Shown here piece by piece: positions 25,046-33,731 of a stretch of DNA of 64,000 bases. Below the pieces are notes generated by a model. That model did no database searches and was not told the DNA's origin. It worked only from the letters and a program-made list of their open reading frames with translations. The DNA lies in contig CAZFHZ010000002.1 of NCBI GenBank assembly GCA_964519015.1, forward strand, positions 1 to 64,000, given 5' to 3'. The translations under genes were made by a program, and so were the position numbers. This DNA is from CAZFHZ01 sp964519015 (GTDB lineage Bacteria; Blakebacterota; Blakebacteria; Blakebacterales; CAYUVJ01). Position 1 is the stretch's first letter. Each line of letters starts with the position of its first letter.

Positions 25046-25314
25046 CAGGGACGCTCCTGGCGGTCGGCCAGCCAGCGGACCGTGGGATCGAGTCCCTCAC
25101 GGATGCTCGCCCGGGGCCGGTAGCCCAGCAGCCGTCCGTCCCCCTGATGCTCCGCCAGGTTGTCGAGCGTCCCGGTCGAGAGGTTGTCCAGCACCCTCAC
25201 CCTGGCCCCTATCCCCAGCAGGGCACTGACCAGGTTGGAACCGATGAAACCCGTCCCCCCGGTGACCAGCACCCGGCGATCCCGCAGGCGCTCCGAACCG
25301 GCGACCTCGATCAT
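25045..25314 (-). pseudogene. NAD-dependent sugar epimerase with its middle deleted
   Basis: 89 residues in one open frame. Residues 12-55 match the N-terminus of extended SDR epimerases: RVLVTGGTGFIGSNLVSALL with the GxxGxxG cofactor loop, then VRVLDNLSTGTLDNLAEH. Directly after this the frame continues as LLGYRPRASIREGLDPTV, the C-terminal helix of the same family. Roughly 220 residues, including the SxTYxxxK active site, are absent. The reading frame and its coupling to both neighbours survive (4-nt overlap upstream, 1-nt downstream). It is best read as an in-frame deletion relic; a new small protein is an alternative. Confidence 0.8.
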
Positions 25315-26465
25315 CCCGCACGCCCTTTCCTGTCCGTGAGCAGTCCCCGGTAGACCGCCATCACCCGGGGGGCGACCGTGGCCAGGTCGAACTGCCCGGC
25401 CACGAACCTCCTTCCTTCTTTCCCCATCGATCGCCAGGTCTCCCCGGCCAGGAGCCGGGCCAGACCCTCGGTCCAGGCCCGCACATCCCGGGCCTTCAGA
25501 AGCACACCGGTCCGCCCGGGGACCACGACGTCGCGGCAGCCGGCTACGTCACTGGCGACCAGAGTCCGCTCCATGGCAGCCGCTTCCAGCAGCGTCCGGG
25601 GGAGTCCTTCGTTGAAGGAGGGGAGCGCCACCAGGTCGAGACCCGCCAGGACCGGCCGGACATCGGCCAGGGGGCCCAGGAAGTGGACCTGTCCCTCAAG
25701 TCCCGAGCGGACGGCCAGCTCCTTCAGGTGATGCCGGAAAGCGGGCTCCCCGGCGCCCACGAAGACGAGTCGCACCCGTTCGCGGAGAGGAGTGGGGAGG
25801 GCGGCGACCGCGGCGATGAGCAGGTCCTGCCCCTTACGGCGGGTGAGGTAGGCGATCTCCCCGATCACGGTCTCATCCCCGCGCTTGCGCAGGGCCGCCA
25901 CCTCCTCCGCCGGCGCGATCCCGGGGGTGAACGCCTCCAGGTCCACCCCGTTGGGGACCAGGTGGATCTTCTCCTGGGCGAACCGGCGGAACCGCTCCGC
26001 CGCCCCCGAGGAGACACAGACCAGGGCGTCCGCGGAGCGGGCAAGGAGTCGCTCCAGCCAGACCGGCTCCTGTTCGCTGACCCGGATGTGGAAGGCCAGG
26101 GGGCACCCGAACGCCCGGGCGGCCCGGCCGTAGACCAGGGTCGCCCGTGGACCGTCGGTGTGGATCAGGTCGATCCGCTCGCGGGCCAGCAGGTCCCGGA
26201 TCGCGGCGACCGTGCGCGTTACCCGGGGGAGGGTCCAGGGCCGCAGGGGCGGTAGGGGCATGACATGGGTCGGGTGACCGAGGGCGCGGACGGCCGCCAG
26301 GAAGTCCCCTTCCTGGGGTGCCGCGACGATGGGGGTCACCCCCAACCGGGAGATGTGCTCGATCAGCAGCCGCAGGCTGTGCTGACCCCCTCCCTGGAAG
26401 CCGCCGAAGCTGGAGACGTAGAGCACCCGCATGGGAGTGTCGGTCTCAGGCATGAGAGATCTCAT
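25311..26465 (-). CDS. GT4 glycosyltransferase
   Basis: Up to 384 residues; the family-typical start MRVLYVSSFGGFQGGGQ corresponds to ATG 26432, while the longest frame begins at 26465 inside the previous gene. GT-B fold: N-terminal acceptor domain with GGFQGGGQHSLRLL, C-terminal donor domain with IAYLTRRKGQDLLIAAVAAL, VFVGAGEPA and the EX7E-type stretch PSFNEGLPRTLLEAAAMERTLVAS. It overlaps the downstream epimerase relic by 4 nt. Retaining GT4 enzymes of this type extend LPS or capsule chains. The sugar is unknown. Confidence 0.9.
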   Translation of the reverse strand: MRSLMPETDTPMRVLYVSSFGGFQGGGQHSLRLLIEHISRLGVTPIVAAPQEGDFLAAVRALGHPTHVMPLPPLRPWTLPRVTRTVAAIRDLLARERIDLIHTDGPRATLVYGRAARAFGCPLAFHIRVSEQEPVWLERLLARSADALVCVSSGAAERFRRFAQEKIHLVPNGVDLEAFTPGIAPAEEVAALRKRGDETVIGEIAYLTRRKGQDLLIAAVAALPTPLRERVRLVFVGAGEPAFRHHLKELAVRSGLEGQVHFLGPLADVRPVLAGLDLVALPSFNEGLPRTLLEAAAMERTLVASDVAGCRDVVVPGRTGVLLKARDVRAWTEGLARLLAGETWRSMGKEGRRFVAGQFDLATVAPRVMAVYRGLLTDRKGRAG

Positions 26466-27519
26466 TGTAGAGGGCGAGCAGGTCCCGGACCGAGTGCTCG
26501 AGTGAGAACCGCTCGGCCACCCGGCTCCGGCCGACTTCCGCCAGCCGCTCCGCCCGGGCGGGGTCCGTCAGCAGCGTCTCGATGGCCTCGGCCAGGGCCG
26601 GGACATCGCCCGGTTCGACCAGCAGGCCGCTCTCCCCGGTCACGACCTCCTCGATCCCGCCGCATCGGGTGGCCACCACCGGAAGTCCCATGGCCATGGC
26701 TTCCAGCAGGGCGATCCCCAGACCCTCACGTCGGACCGAGGGCAGGACGAAGATCCCGCCGGAGACCAGTTCTCTCCGGACGTCCGCGAGCGCACCGGTG
26801 AAACGGACCCACTGCGCGAGACCGAGCCGGTTCGCCTGCTTCGTCAGAGCCGGCCGTTCCGGGCCCTCTCCTACCAGGACCACTTCCAGGCCGGGCCAGC
26901 GCCCGGCCAGCCGGCCGACCGCTTCCAGCAGGAAACGGTGCCCCTTGTGGAGGGTGAGCGAGCCGACCGAGACGATCCGGGGGTGGGTCCGGAAGGGAGA
27001 CAGGGGGAAGCGCTCGAGGTCAATACCGTTGAGCACGACCACCGTCTCCTCGGGGGTCGCGATTCCGGCCTCCCACAGAGAACGGGCCACCGCCTGTGAG
27101 ATGCAGACCACCCGGAGGGCACCGTGGGCGACCCGGCGTTCCGCGAGGAGCTGCCGATGGGGGTGGACATCCTCCCACATCGTGTGGTGGTGGATGAGGT
27201 AGTCGCGCCGGACGGGGAGTGAGCAGGCGAAACCGGTCATGATGTTGGCGAACGAGCCGTGGGCGTGGATCAGGTCCGCCCCGCTCCGCTCGATCGCCTT
27301 CCTGAGGGCCAACACTTGGCGTGGACTCCAGTAGCTGTGCAGTCCGAGCCGTTCCACGACGATACCGGCCTCCTGCAGTGAGGAAGCGAGCGGCCCCAGG
27401 TTGGAGAGACAGAAGAGGAAGACCTCGTGTCCCGCCTGCCGGAGACGGGGCAGGAGCCCCTCGAGGAGCCGCTCGGTCCCACCGATACCGAGGTCCTGGA
27501 TGACGTGGAGCAGTCTCAT
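26446..27519 (-). CDS. GT4 glycosyltransferase
   Basis: 357 residues from ATG 27519. N-terminal MRLLHVIQDLGIGGTERLLEGLL is a classic GT4 acceptor-domain start; donor-domain motifs are IVSVGSLTLHKGHRFLLEAV, VVLVGEGPERP and LPSVRREGLGIALLEAMAMGLPVVAT, with the catalytic Glu-type spacing. It is the promoter-proximal gene of the minus-strand set GT4, GT4, epimerase relic, GT9, and is divergent from the Wza-like gene across a 198-bp gap. Overlap with the next gene indicates an operon. Confidence 0.92.
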   Translation of the reverse strand: MRLLHVIQDLGIGGTERLLEGLLPRLRQAGHEVFLFCLSNLGPLASSLQEAGIVVERLGLHSYWSPRQVLALRKAIERSGADLIHAHGSFANIMTGFACSLPVRRDYLIHHHTMWEDVHPHRQLLAERRVAHGALRVVCISQAVARSLWEAGIATPEETVVVLNGIDLERFPLSPFRTHPRIVSVGSLTLHKGHRFLLEAVGRLAGRWPGLEVVLVGEGPERPALTKQANRLGLAQWVRFTGALADVRRELVSGGIFVLPSVRREGLGIALLEAMAMGLPVVATRCGGIEEVVTGESGLLVEPGDVPALAEAIETLLTDPARAERLAEVGRSRVAERFSLEHSVRDLLALYNEISHA

Positions 27520-27717
27520 TCCCGCCCAGTTTGTTCCAACCGGCACCGGGGCGTAAACATCATTCCTTCCGAGCGGACCCGCGGACCCCGGGAGAGCGGG
27601 CTCTCGACAGGGGTAGTCCCCCTTTCTACCTTGTCGGGTGCAGTACCTATCATGATGCTGGATTGAAGCATCCGTCGCACGCTGGCGCCGTCCAGCTTTG
27701 TCGAGGAGCCTGACCGG

Positions 27718-28803
27718 ATGAAGCTCCCTGCCCGGCTCGTCCCGACCGGGGTCGTCTTCCTGCTCGGCAGCGCCTGCGCGGGGGGTGCGCCACCCGGTAC
27801 CCTTCCCCCGCCACCGCCGGCCTCCGGCATCTACCTGCCGATCCCGGAATCGGTGCAGACGGCCGCTCCCTGGCAGCGCCCGCCCGCTCCTGAAGCGAAC
27901 GCCTCCTTCCTGGCCATCGACAGCGTCCCCTACTACCGGCTCGGACCGAGGGATGAACTGGAACTCACTATCGCGATCGGTGAGACCGAGCGGAGTTACC
28001 CGGTCCGGATCAGCGAGGGGGGAGAAGTCGGACTGCCGGCCGGCCTGGCCACCGGTCGGGTGCGCATCGGGGGACTCGCCCTCCCCCAGGCCGAAGCGCG
28101 TCTCATCGAGGCGCTCGGGCGCACGGTCCGTGACCCGCAGGTCCGCCTGCGCGTGACGGTCTATCGCGGCTCGCCGGTCACTCTGCTCGGGGAGCTGACC
28201 ACCCGCGTCGCCACTGGGGAATCGGGCCCCGGTATCTATCCCCTCGAAGGGGCCACCAACCTGCTCGAATTCATCTTCCGGCACGCCGCCTTCACCGAGC
28301 AGAGCGACCTGACCGCCGTGCTCGTGACCGATGCCTCGGGGCGAACCGGCATGTTCGACCTGTCCGCCGTCCTCTACCGGGGGGAGAACGCCCAGAACCC
28401 GCTCCTCGACCGGGGGGACGTGGTGACCATCCCCTCGCTGATGAGCACCCGCCGTTACGTCTATGTGCTCGGCGAGGTCACCACTCCGGGGCTGATGCGG
28501 CCGCAGCCAGGCATGACCGTGGTGGACGCGGTCGCACTGGCCGGCGGGCCCAACACCCGGGCCCGCCAGGGGTGGGTTACCGTGGCGCGGGGCCGGGGGG
28601 AGGACACCCAGCTCTTCCGGGTGCCTTACACCCGCATCCTCAGGAAAGGGGAACTGACCGCCAACATGGTCGTACTGCCCGGTGACATCGTCTACGTGAG
28701 CCGCAGCTCGATGGACACCGTGGGCACGTTCTTCCGAGATATCTGGGGGATCCTGCAAACCGGTGTGGTCTTCACCTTCTTCGTCAACCAGGTGAAACCC
28801 TGA
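27718..28803 (+). CDS. Polysaccharide export outer-membrane lipoprotein (Wza-like)
   Basis: 361 residues. N-terminal lipoprotein-type signal (VVFLLGSACAGG, Cys near residue 20), then a Pro-rich spacer. Residues about 75-160 form the polysaccharide-export domain (YRLGPRDELELTIAIGE and GEVGLPAGLATGRVRIGGLALPQAE), followed by two SLBB-type segments (VTLLGELTTRVATGESGPGIYPL and VYVLGEVTTPGLMRPQPGMTVVDAVALAGG). Wza-type proteins form the outer-membrane export channel and partner with Wzc. The wzc-like gene overlaps it by one base (TGATG). An ending VFTFFVNQVKP is hydrophobic. Confidence 0.92.
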   Translation: MKLPARLVPTGVVFLLGSACAGGAPPGTLPPPPPASGIYLPIPESVQTAAPWQRPPAPEANASFLAIDSVPYYRLGPRDELELTIAIGETERSYPVRISEGGEVGLPAGLATGRVRIGGLALPQAEARLIEALGRTVRDPQVRLRVTVYRGSPVTLLGELTTRVATGESGPGIYPLEGATNLLEFIFRHAAFTEQSDLTAVLVTDASGRTGMFDLSAVLYRGENAQNPLLDRGDVVTIPSLMSTRRYVYVLGEVTTPGLMRPQPGMTVVDAVALAGGPNTRARQGWVTVARGRGEDTQLFRVPYTRILRKGELTANMVVLPGDIVYVSRSSMDTVGTFFRDIWGILQTGVVFTFFVNQVKP

Positions 28804-31757
28804 TGCCTCGCTACGAGCTGAACCTGCGCGACTACTACCGGATCGTCCGGCGCCACATCATCGTGATCGCCGCGGTGGCGCTCGGCCTGGGCGGGCTCTC
28901 CTACATGCTGACCGAACAGGTACCCACCTACCGGGCCCGGGCCACCGTGCGGATCCAGCGCGCCAGCGACATCACCAGCTTCATCATGGAGACATTCTAC
29001 TGGAGTCCTGAGGACAACATCTCCACCCAGGTCCGGCTCATCAGCAGCCAGCCAGTGCTGCTCCGGGTAGCACAGAAGCTGTACACGCAATTAGGCGAAC
29101 TGGAACTGGATACAATCGCAGAGACCCGGCGCTCACTGCTAGATACCCTCAATGTCCTCTCCGGCCAGATCAGCGCCCAGCAGGTGGAGGCCTCGGGTCT
29201 GGTCGATATCATCGCGAGCGTCAAGGATCCGGATCGCACCGGCACGGCTGGGGAGAGGGCCACGAAGCTGGCGAGACACGCAGCCAACGCTTTCATGGAG
29301 TTCAGTAACGATCAGGCTAAATTCCGGACGAAAGAGGCGGGTGACTTCGTCGAGGGGCAGCTCGGCATCGTGCAAGACCGACTCGCTACGAGTCAGACCG
29401 ACCTCAAGAAATTCCTCGAGGATAACTTAGAAACCGCGAGCGCCGATGTATCCGGCCTCTCCGTCCTGATCGATCGCCAGCGCAACCTGCAGAGCCGGAT
29501 CGTACTATTGCAGGAACAGCTGCGCCGCCTCCGGATTGGGGACTTCAACCTCCCTTCCTCCGGATCTTCCGTCGACCCGGCAGCAGTGAGCTACCAGGTC
29601 GAGACCTTCCGGCCGCTCACCGACCTCCTGACCCGCCGGGCGAACCTGCTTATTACCTACACGTCCCAGGCCCCCGCAGTGCGCGCCCTGGAAGCACGTA
29701 TCGAGGAAGTCCGCCGCGAGATCCGCACGACCCTGGAGATGGACCTGACTTCGCTCCAATCCCAGCTTGAATCGATCAACGGAATCCTGCACGACTACCC
29801 TCAGGAAGAGATCGAGCTGGCCACCCGGCGGAGGGCGGTGGAGCTGAACACCCAACTGGTCGAGCAGCTACAGACGCGTCGGCAGGAGATCCAGATCCAG
29901 GAGAGCCAGAAATCGGGTGAGGTGACCATCGTCAACTACCCGACCTCGGCCACCTCCGACCAGCAGGAGGGGGGGAAGGGGCTCAAGACGATCGTCGGGC
30001 TGTTGCTCGGGCTCATGCTGGGGGTGTTGCTCGCCTTTCTGCTGGAGTCGATGGACACCTCCATCGGCACCATCGAGGACGTCGAGGAGTACCTGGAACT
30101 GCCCGTGCTGGCGGTCATCCCCCACCTGGGCGTGGACAAGGTGGCGGCCCGGCTGGTCCAGGAGAGCCCGCAGCTCAGGGACGACCCCAACCTGGACATG
30201 TACGCCCGCCTCATCCCGCAGTACGACCCGAAGTCACCGGCAGCCGAGGCGTACCGCACCCTGCGTACCAACCTGCAGTTCGCCACCGCCGCGGCCGAGA
30301 CCGGCGAGGAGACCAAGAACACCTTCGTCTTCACCTCCTCCTCCCTGCAGGAGGGGAAGACCACCACCATCATCAACCTGGCCATCACCATGGCCCAGGC
30401 CGGCAGCCGGGTGCTCCTGATGGGCTGCAACATGCGCCGCCCGACCCTCTACAAGTCGTTCGGGGTGCCGCGGGAGCGCGGCATGACCGACATCCTGACC
30501 GGCCAGCTCAACTGGCGGGACTGCGTCAAGACGGTCACCGACATGATGGTTGGGCCGCTCAGCCTGCAGAGCGTCATGTCGATGCCGGGGCTGGACAACC
30601 TGCACCTGATCACGGCCGGGGGCATCCCCCCCAACCCCAGCGAACTGCTCAACTCCCACCGCTTCGGAGAGCTGATCGCCGAGGTCCGCAAGGAGTTCGA
30701 TTACGTCATCGTGGACTGCCCCCCCATCCTCCCGGTCACCGACGCCGCCGTGGTCGGCCGTCAGGTCGACTGGAGCGTACTCGTCTACCAGGTCGGGAAG
30801 GTGCCGCGGAACGCCCTGCGAAGAGCCCGTACCCACCTGCAGAACGTGGGGGGTCACGTGCTCGGCATCGCCATGAACGACGTGCGGGCCGAGATCAGCG
30901 GCTACTCCCCCTACAGCCAGTACATGACCAAGTACTACGGGGAGGAGGGGAGGGGCCGCAGAACACTGCTCCAGCGGGTCTTCGGTCGGGGCCGCAAGGG
31001 GACGCCGGCAGCCAAGGCAGGAGAGGAGAAGAAGGCCCGCCGGACGCTCCTCCAGATGATGTTCAACCGTTTCCGCAAAGGTGAGTCCGCCCGCCGGGCG
31101 GGGCCGGAGAAACCCGGCCGGATCAAGGCCGACCTGGACCGTTCCTGGATCGGCGTGCCCTACCACGAAGAAGTGGATGAGGGAAAGCCGGACCGCACGC
31201 AGCTCGCGCGACTCCCCTACTCCCGCCTCACGCCACCGGAGGAGCCCACGCCGAAACCACCCGGGAGCGAGCCCGCGAAGGAGTCCGATCAGCCGGCTGA
31301 GTCCGCTCCCCGCCGGAGCCTGCTCGATCTCATCCCGCTGTGGGCCTGGCTGGTCGCCCTGGTCGTCGTGGTGCTGATCATCGTGCTCAGCCTGCTCGGC
31401 GTCTGGTCGGGCGGCGGCACCGCCGCCGTCCCCACCCCCACCGTCCGCGTGCTGGCCGAGTCCACATCACCACCGGCTCTCCCCGTGTCTGCCTCCGTGT
31501 GGAGCGTGCTGACCGGCTCCTTCCCGACCGAGGCGGAGGCGCACCGGCTCGTCCGCGCGCTCGAGGCGTCGTCGGAACTGACGGCGGCCGGGATCTGGAC
31601 CCGCCCCGAAGAGGTCCCCGGGCTCGGCACCTGGTACCGGGTCTGGGTGGGACGCTTCACCGGGAAGGAGGAAGGGGAAGCGGCCGCCGAGCAGGTGCGG
31701 CGCACCGGCCTGACCGCTCTGGCCTTGCTGCGCAGCACCATCGCCCCGCTCCCCTGA
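28803..31757 (+). CDS. Wzc-like chain-length/tyrosine autokinase with extra TM and SPOR tail
   Basis: 984 residues. A Wzz domain has TM1 (about 17-40) and TM2 (about 390-418) around a coiled-coil periplasmic loop. The kinase-like domain (about 480-700) has Walker A SLQEGKTTTIIN (about 516), Walker B YVIVDCPP (about 635), and a Tyr cluster near 700-714 (SGYSPYSQYMTKYYG). The Walker A' motif reads LLMGCNMRRP, lacking both Asp of the usual DADxR. Beyond the usual end is a charged linker, a third TM (about 840-868, WAWLVALVVVVLIIVLSLLG) and a SPOR-like domain (about 899-978). SPOR domains bind denuded peptidoglycan. Codons in the loop around 29060-29460 are less GC-biased. Confidence 0.92.
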   Translation: MPRYELNLRDYYRIVRRHIIVIAAVALGLGGLSYMLTEQVPTYRARATVRIQRASDITSFIMETFYWSPEDNISTQVRLISSQPVLLRVAQKLYTQLGELELDTIAETRRSLLDTLNVLSGQISAQQVEASGLVDIIASVKDPDRTGTAGERATKLARHAANAFMEFSNDQAKFRTKEAGDFVEGQLGIVQDRLATSQTDLKKFLEDNLETASADVSGLSVLIDRQRNLQSRIVLLQEQLRRLRIGDFNLPSSGSSVDPAAVSYQVETFRPLTDLLTRRANLLITYTSQAPAVRALEARIEEVRREIRTTLEMDLTSLQSQLESINGILHDYPQEEIELATRRRAVELNTQLVEQLQTRRQEIQIQESQKSGEVTIVNYPTSATSDQQEGGKGLKTIVGLLLGLMLGVLLAFLLESMDTSIGTIEDVEEYLELPVLAVIPHLGVDKVAARLVQESPQLRDDPNLDMYARLIPQYDPKSPAAEAYRTLRTNLQFATAAAETGEETKNTFVFTSSSLQEGKTTTIINLAITMAQAGSRVLLMGCNMRRPTLYKSFGVPRERGMTDILTGQLNWRDCVKTVTDMMVGPLSLQSVMSMPGLDNLHLITAGGIPPNPSELLNSHRFGELIAEVRKEFDYVIVDCPPILPVTDAAVVGRQVDWSVLVYQVGKVPRNALRRARTHLQNVGGHVLGIAMNDVRAEISGYSPYSQYMTKYYGEEGRGRRTLLQRVFGRGRKGTPAAKAGEEKKARRTLLQMMFNRFRKGESARRAGPEKPGRIKADLDRSWIGVPYHEEVDEGKPDRTQLARLPYSRLTPPEEPTPKPPGSEPAKESDQPAESAPRRSLLDLIPLWAWLVALVVVVLIIVLSLLGVWSGGGTAAVPTPTVRVLAESTSPPALPVSASVWSVLTGSFPTEAEAHRLVRALEASSELTAAGIWTRPEEVPGLGTWYRVWVGRFTGKEEGEAAAEQVRRTGLTALALLRSTIAPLP

Positions 31758-31764
31758 ACGCCCG

Positions 31765-33201
31765 ATGGCCAGGCTGGAACCGGGCGAACAGACGCTCAAG
31801 GTCATCATTTTCCTGATCGTGGGCGTCATCTGCGTCTTCGTCGCCACCGTCGTCGCGCAGTCCAGCAACCTGGTCGCCCTGGGCGTCACCTTCGGCATCA
31901 TCATCTTCGCGATCGCCTTCCTCTATCCCGAGGCGGGTCTCTACATCCTCCTGCTCTCCATGCTGCTCAGTCCCGAGATCATCGTCGGTGGTCTGGGCGC
32001 AGGAGCCTCGGCCAGCCGCGGAGTCACCCTGCGCCTCGATGACTTCCTGCTCCTGCTGCTGGCCGCCACCTGGCTCGCGCGGGGAGCGATCTACAAGGAG
32101 CTGGGGGTCTTCCTCTCCAGCCCGCTCAACCGGCCGATCGCCATCTACCTGGCCATCGCCACCGTCTCCACCCTGATCGGGATGCTCTTCGATCGGGTCC
32201 GCCCCATGCTGGGCACCCTCTATGTCCTCAAGTACGCCGAGTACTTCATCGTCTACTTCGCGACCCTGAACTTCATCACCACCAAGCAGCAGATCCGGCG
32301 CCTGACCATAGTCGCCATCCTGACCGCGGTGGCGGTGGCCTTCTTCGCCATCGCCCAGATCCCGCGGGGGGTCCGCGTCTCCGCTCCCTTCGAGGGCACG
32401 ACGGGCGAGCCGAACACCCTGGGGGGGTATCTGATCCTCCTCGCGTCCATCCTGGCCGGACTCATGCTCACCGCACCCAGCCTGCGCCAGGGGATGCGCT
32501 ACGTCACCGGCATCATGCTGCTCGGGGTCCCCTTCATCTTCACGCTCTCCCGGGCCTCCTATCTGGCCGCCCTGGCGGTCGCACCGGTCCTGATCTACTT
32601 CTCCCGCCGCAAGATCATCGCCGGTTTCTCCATAGTGACCATCTTCCTGATCATGGTCCTGATCGCTCCGACCTCGGTGGCCGAGCGGATCCGCTACACC
32701 TTCGGCGGTCAGGGGGTGCGCAGCGACCAGGTCGTCATCGGGAGCATCCGTCTCGACACTTCGACCTCGGCCCGTCTCGCCTCCTACCAGGAGGTCCTGC
32801 GCGACTTCCCCCGTGAACCGGTGATCGGCTACGGCGTCACCGGCTATAGTTTCGTGGACGGCCAGTACATGCGGGTGCTCATCGAGACCGGCCTGGTCGG
32901 TCTGGCCGCTTTCCTCTGGCTCCTGGTCGCTCTGGTCCGGCAGGGGCTGGCTTCGTTCCGGAGTGCGACCGACGAGTGGGAGCGGGGGCTGGCCATCGGC
33001 TACCTGGCGGGTCTGGCCGGGCTGATCCTGCACGCCCTCGGGAGCAATACGTTCATCATCGTGCGGATCATGGAACCGTTCTGGTTCTTCACCGGGGTTG
33101 TGACCCTCCTTCATCTCTTCAACACCGGTGCTCACACTGAGGAGTTGCCGGTACCGAAGCAGAAGGAGTGGACGCGTTTCTCCGGACTCCTGCGCCCCTG
33201 A
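31765..33201 (+). CDS. O-antigen ligase/polymerase family membrane protein
   Basis: 478 residues with about 11-12 membrane helices. The Wzy_C/WaaL-type signature lies near residues 245-365: TLSRASYLAALAVAP and, in the large outer loop, SARLASYQEVLRDFPREPVIGYGVTGY, with the late helix LIETGLVGLAAFLWLL. Such proteins polymerise or ligate lipid-linked O-antigen in the periplasm. It starts 7 nt after the Wzc-like gene. Ligase and polymerase cannot be told apart from sequence alone. Confidence 0.88.
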   Translation: MARLEPGEQTLKVIIFLIVGVICVFVATVVAQSSNLVALGVTFGIIIFAIAFLYPEAGLYILLLSMLLSPEIIVGGLGAGASASRGVTLRLDDFLLLLLAATWLARGAIYKELGVFLSSPLNRPIAIYLAIATVSTLIGMLFDRVRPMLGTLYVLKYAEYFIVYFATLNFITTKQQIRRLTIVAILTAVAVAFFAIAQIPRGVRVSAPFEGTTGEPNTLGGYLILLASILAGLMLTAPSLRQGMRYVTGIMLLGVPFIFTLSRASYLAALAVAPVLIYFSRRKIIAGFSIVTIFLIMVLIAPTSVAERIRYTFGGQGVRSDQVVIGSIRLDTSTSARLASYQEVLRDFPREPVIGYGVTGYSFVDGQYMRVLIETGLVGLAAFLWLLVALVRQGLASFRSATDEWERGLAIGYLAGLAGLILHALGSNTFIIVRIMEPFWFFTGVVTLLHLFNTGAHTEELPVPKQKEWTRFSGLLRP

Positions 33202-33209
33202 GGTCGCCG

Positions 33210-33731
33210 ATGGAACCATCCGGACAGCTCAGACTGAACCTGGGTAGTGGGGCCCGTCCGCTCGAGGGGTATGTCAACGTCGACCTGCGGGCCATGCCCG
33301 GGGTCGACGTGATCCACGACCTGGACGTCTATCCCTGGCCCTGGGCGGATGATTCGGTCGACCGGATCGAGATGCACCAGGTCCTGGAGCACCTCGGCGA
33401 TCACAACCGGGCCATGCGGGAGATCCATCGGATCCTGAAGCCAGGTGGGACCGCCTACCTCTCCGTGCCCCACTTCACATGGCAGTACGCCTTCCACGAT
33501 CCCACCCACCGGTCGTTCTGGGGCTATCAGACGTTCTTCTACTATGTCAACCGGGGTGGGTACTTCGATTTCCGGTTCGCTTCGGTGCAGGTCCGTCTGG
33601 AGTTCGGGAAGGGCCGGGCCTTCTACAACCGCCTGATCGAGCCGATCGCCAACCGCTGGCCGTACCTCTATGAGTCAACACCCCTGCGGGTCTTCCCGGC
33701 CATGAAGGTCCATGCGTGGTTGACCAAGTGA
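33210..33731 (+). CDS. Methyltransferase-type 11-like protein
   Basis: 173 residues from ATG 33210, with GAGGT at 33200-33204 as ribosome site. Motif I LRLNLGSGARPLEGYVNVDL is the short SAM loop typical of sugar-cluster methyltransferases (GSG rather than GxGxG); IEMHQVLEHLGDHNRAMREIHRILKPGG is the conserved central segment. It lies 8 nt after the ligase gene and overlaps the next gene by 16 nt. A role in methylating a glycan residue is inferred from context. Confidence 0.85.
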   Translation: MEPSGQLRLNLGSGARPLEGYVNVDLRAMPGVDVIHDLDVYPWPWADDSVDRIEMHQVLEHLGDHNRAMREIHRILKPGGTAYLSVPHFTWQYAFHDPTHRSFWGYQTFFYYVNRGGYFDFRFASVQVRLEFGKGRAFYNRLIEPIANRWPYLYESTPLRVFPAMKVHAWLTK

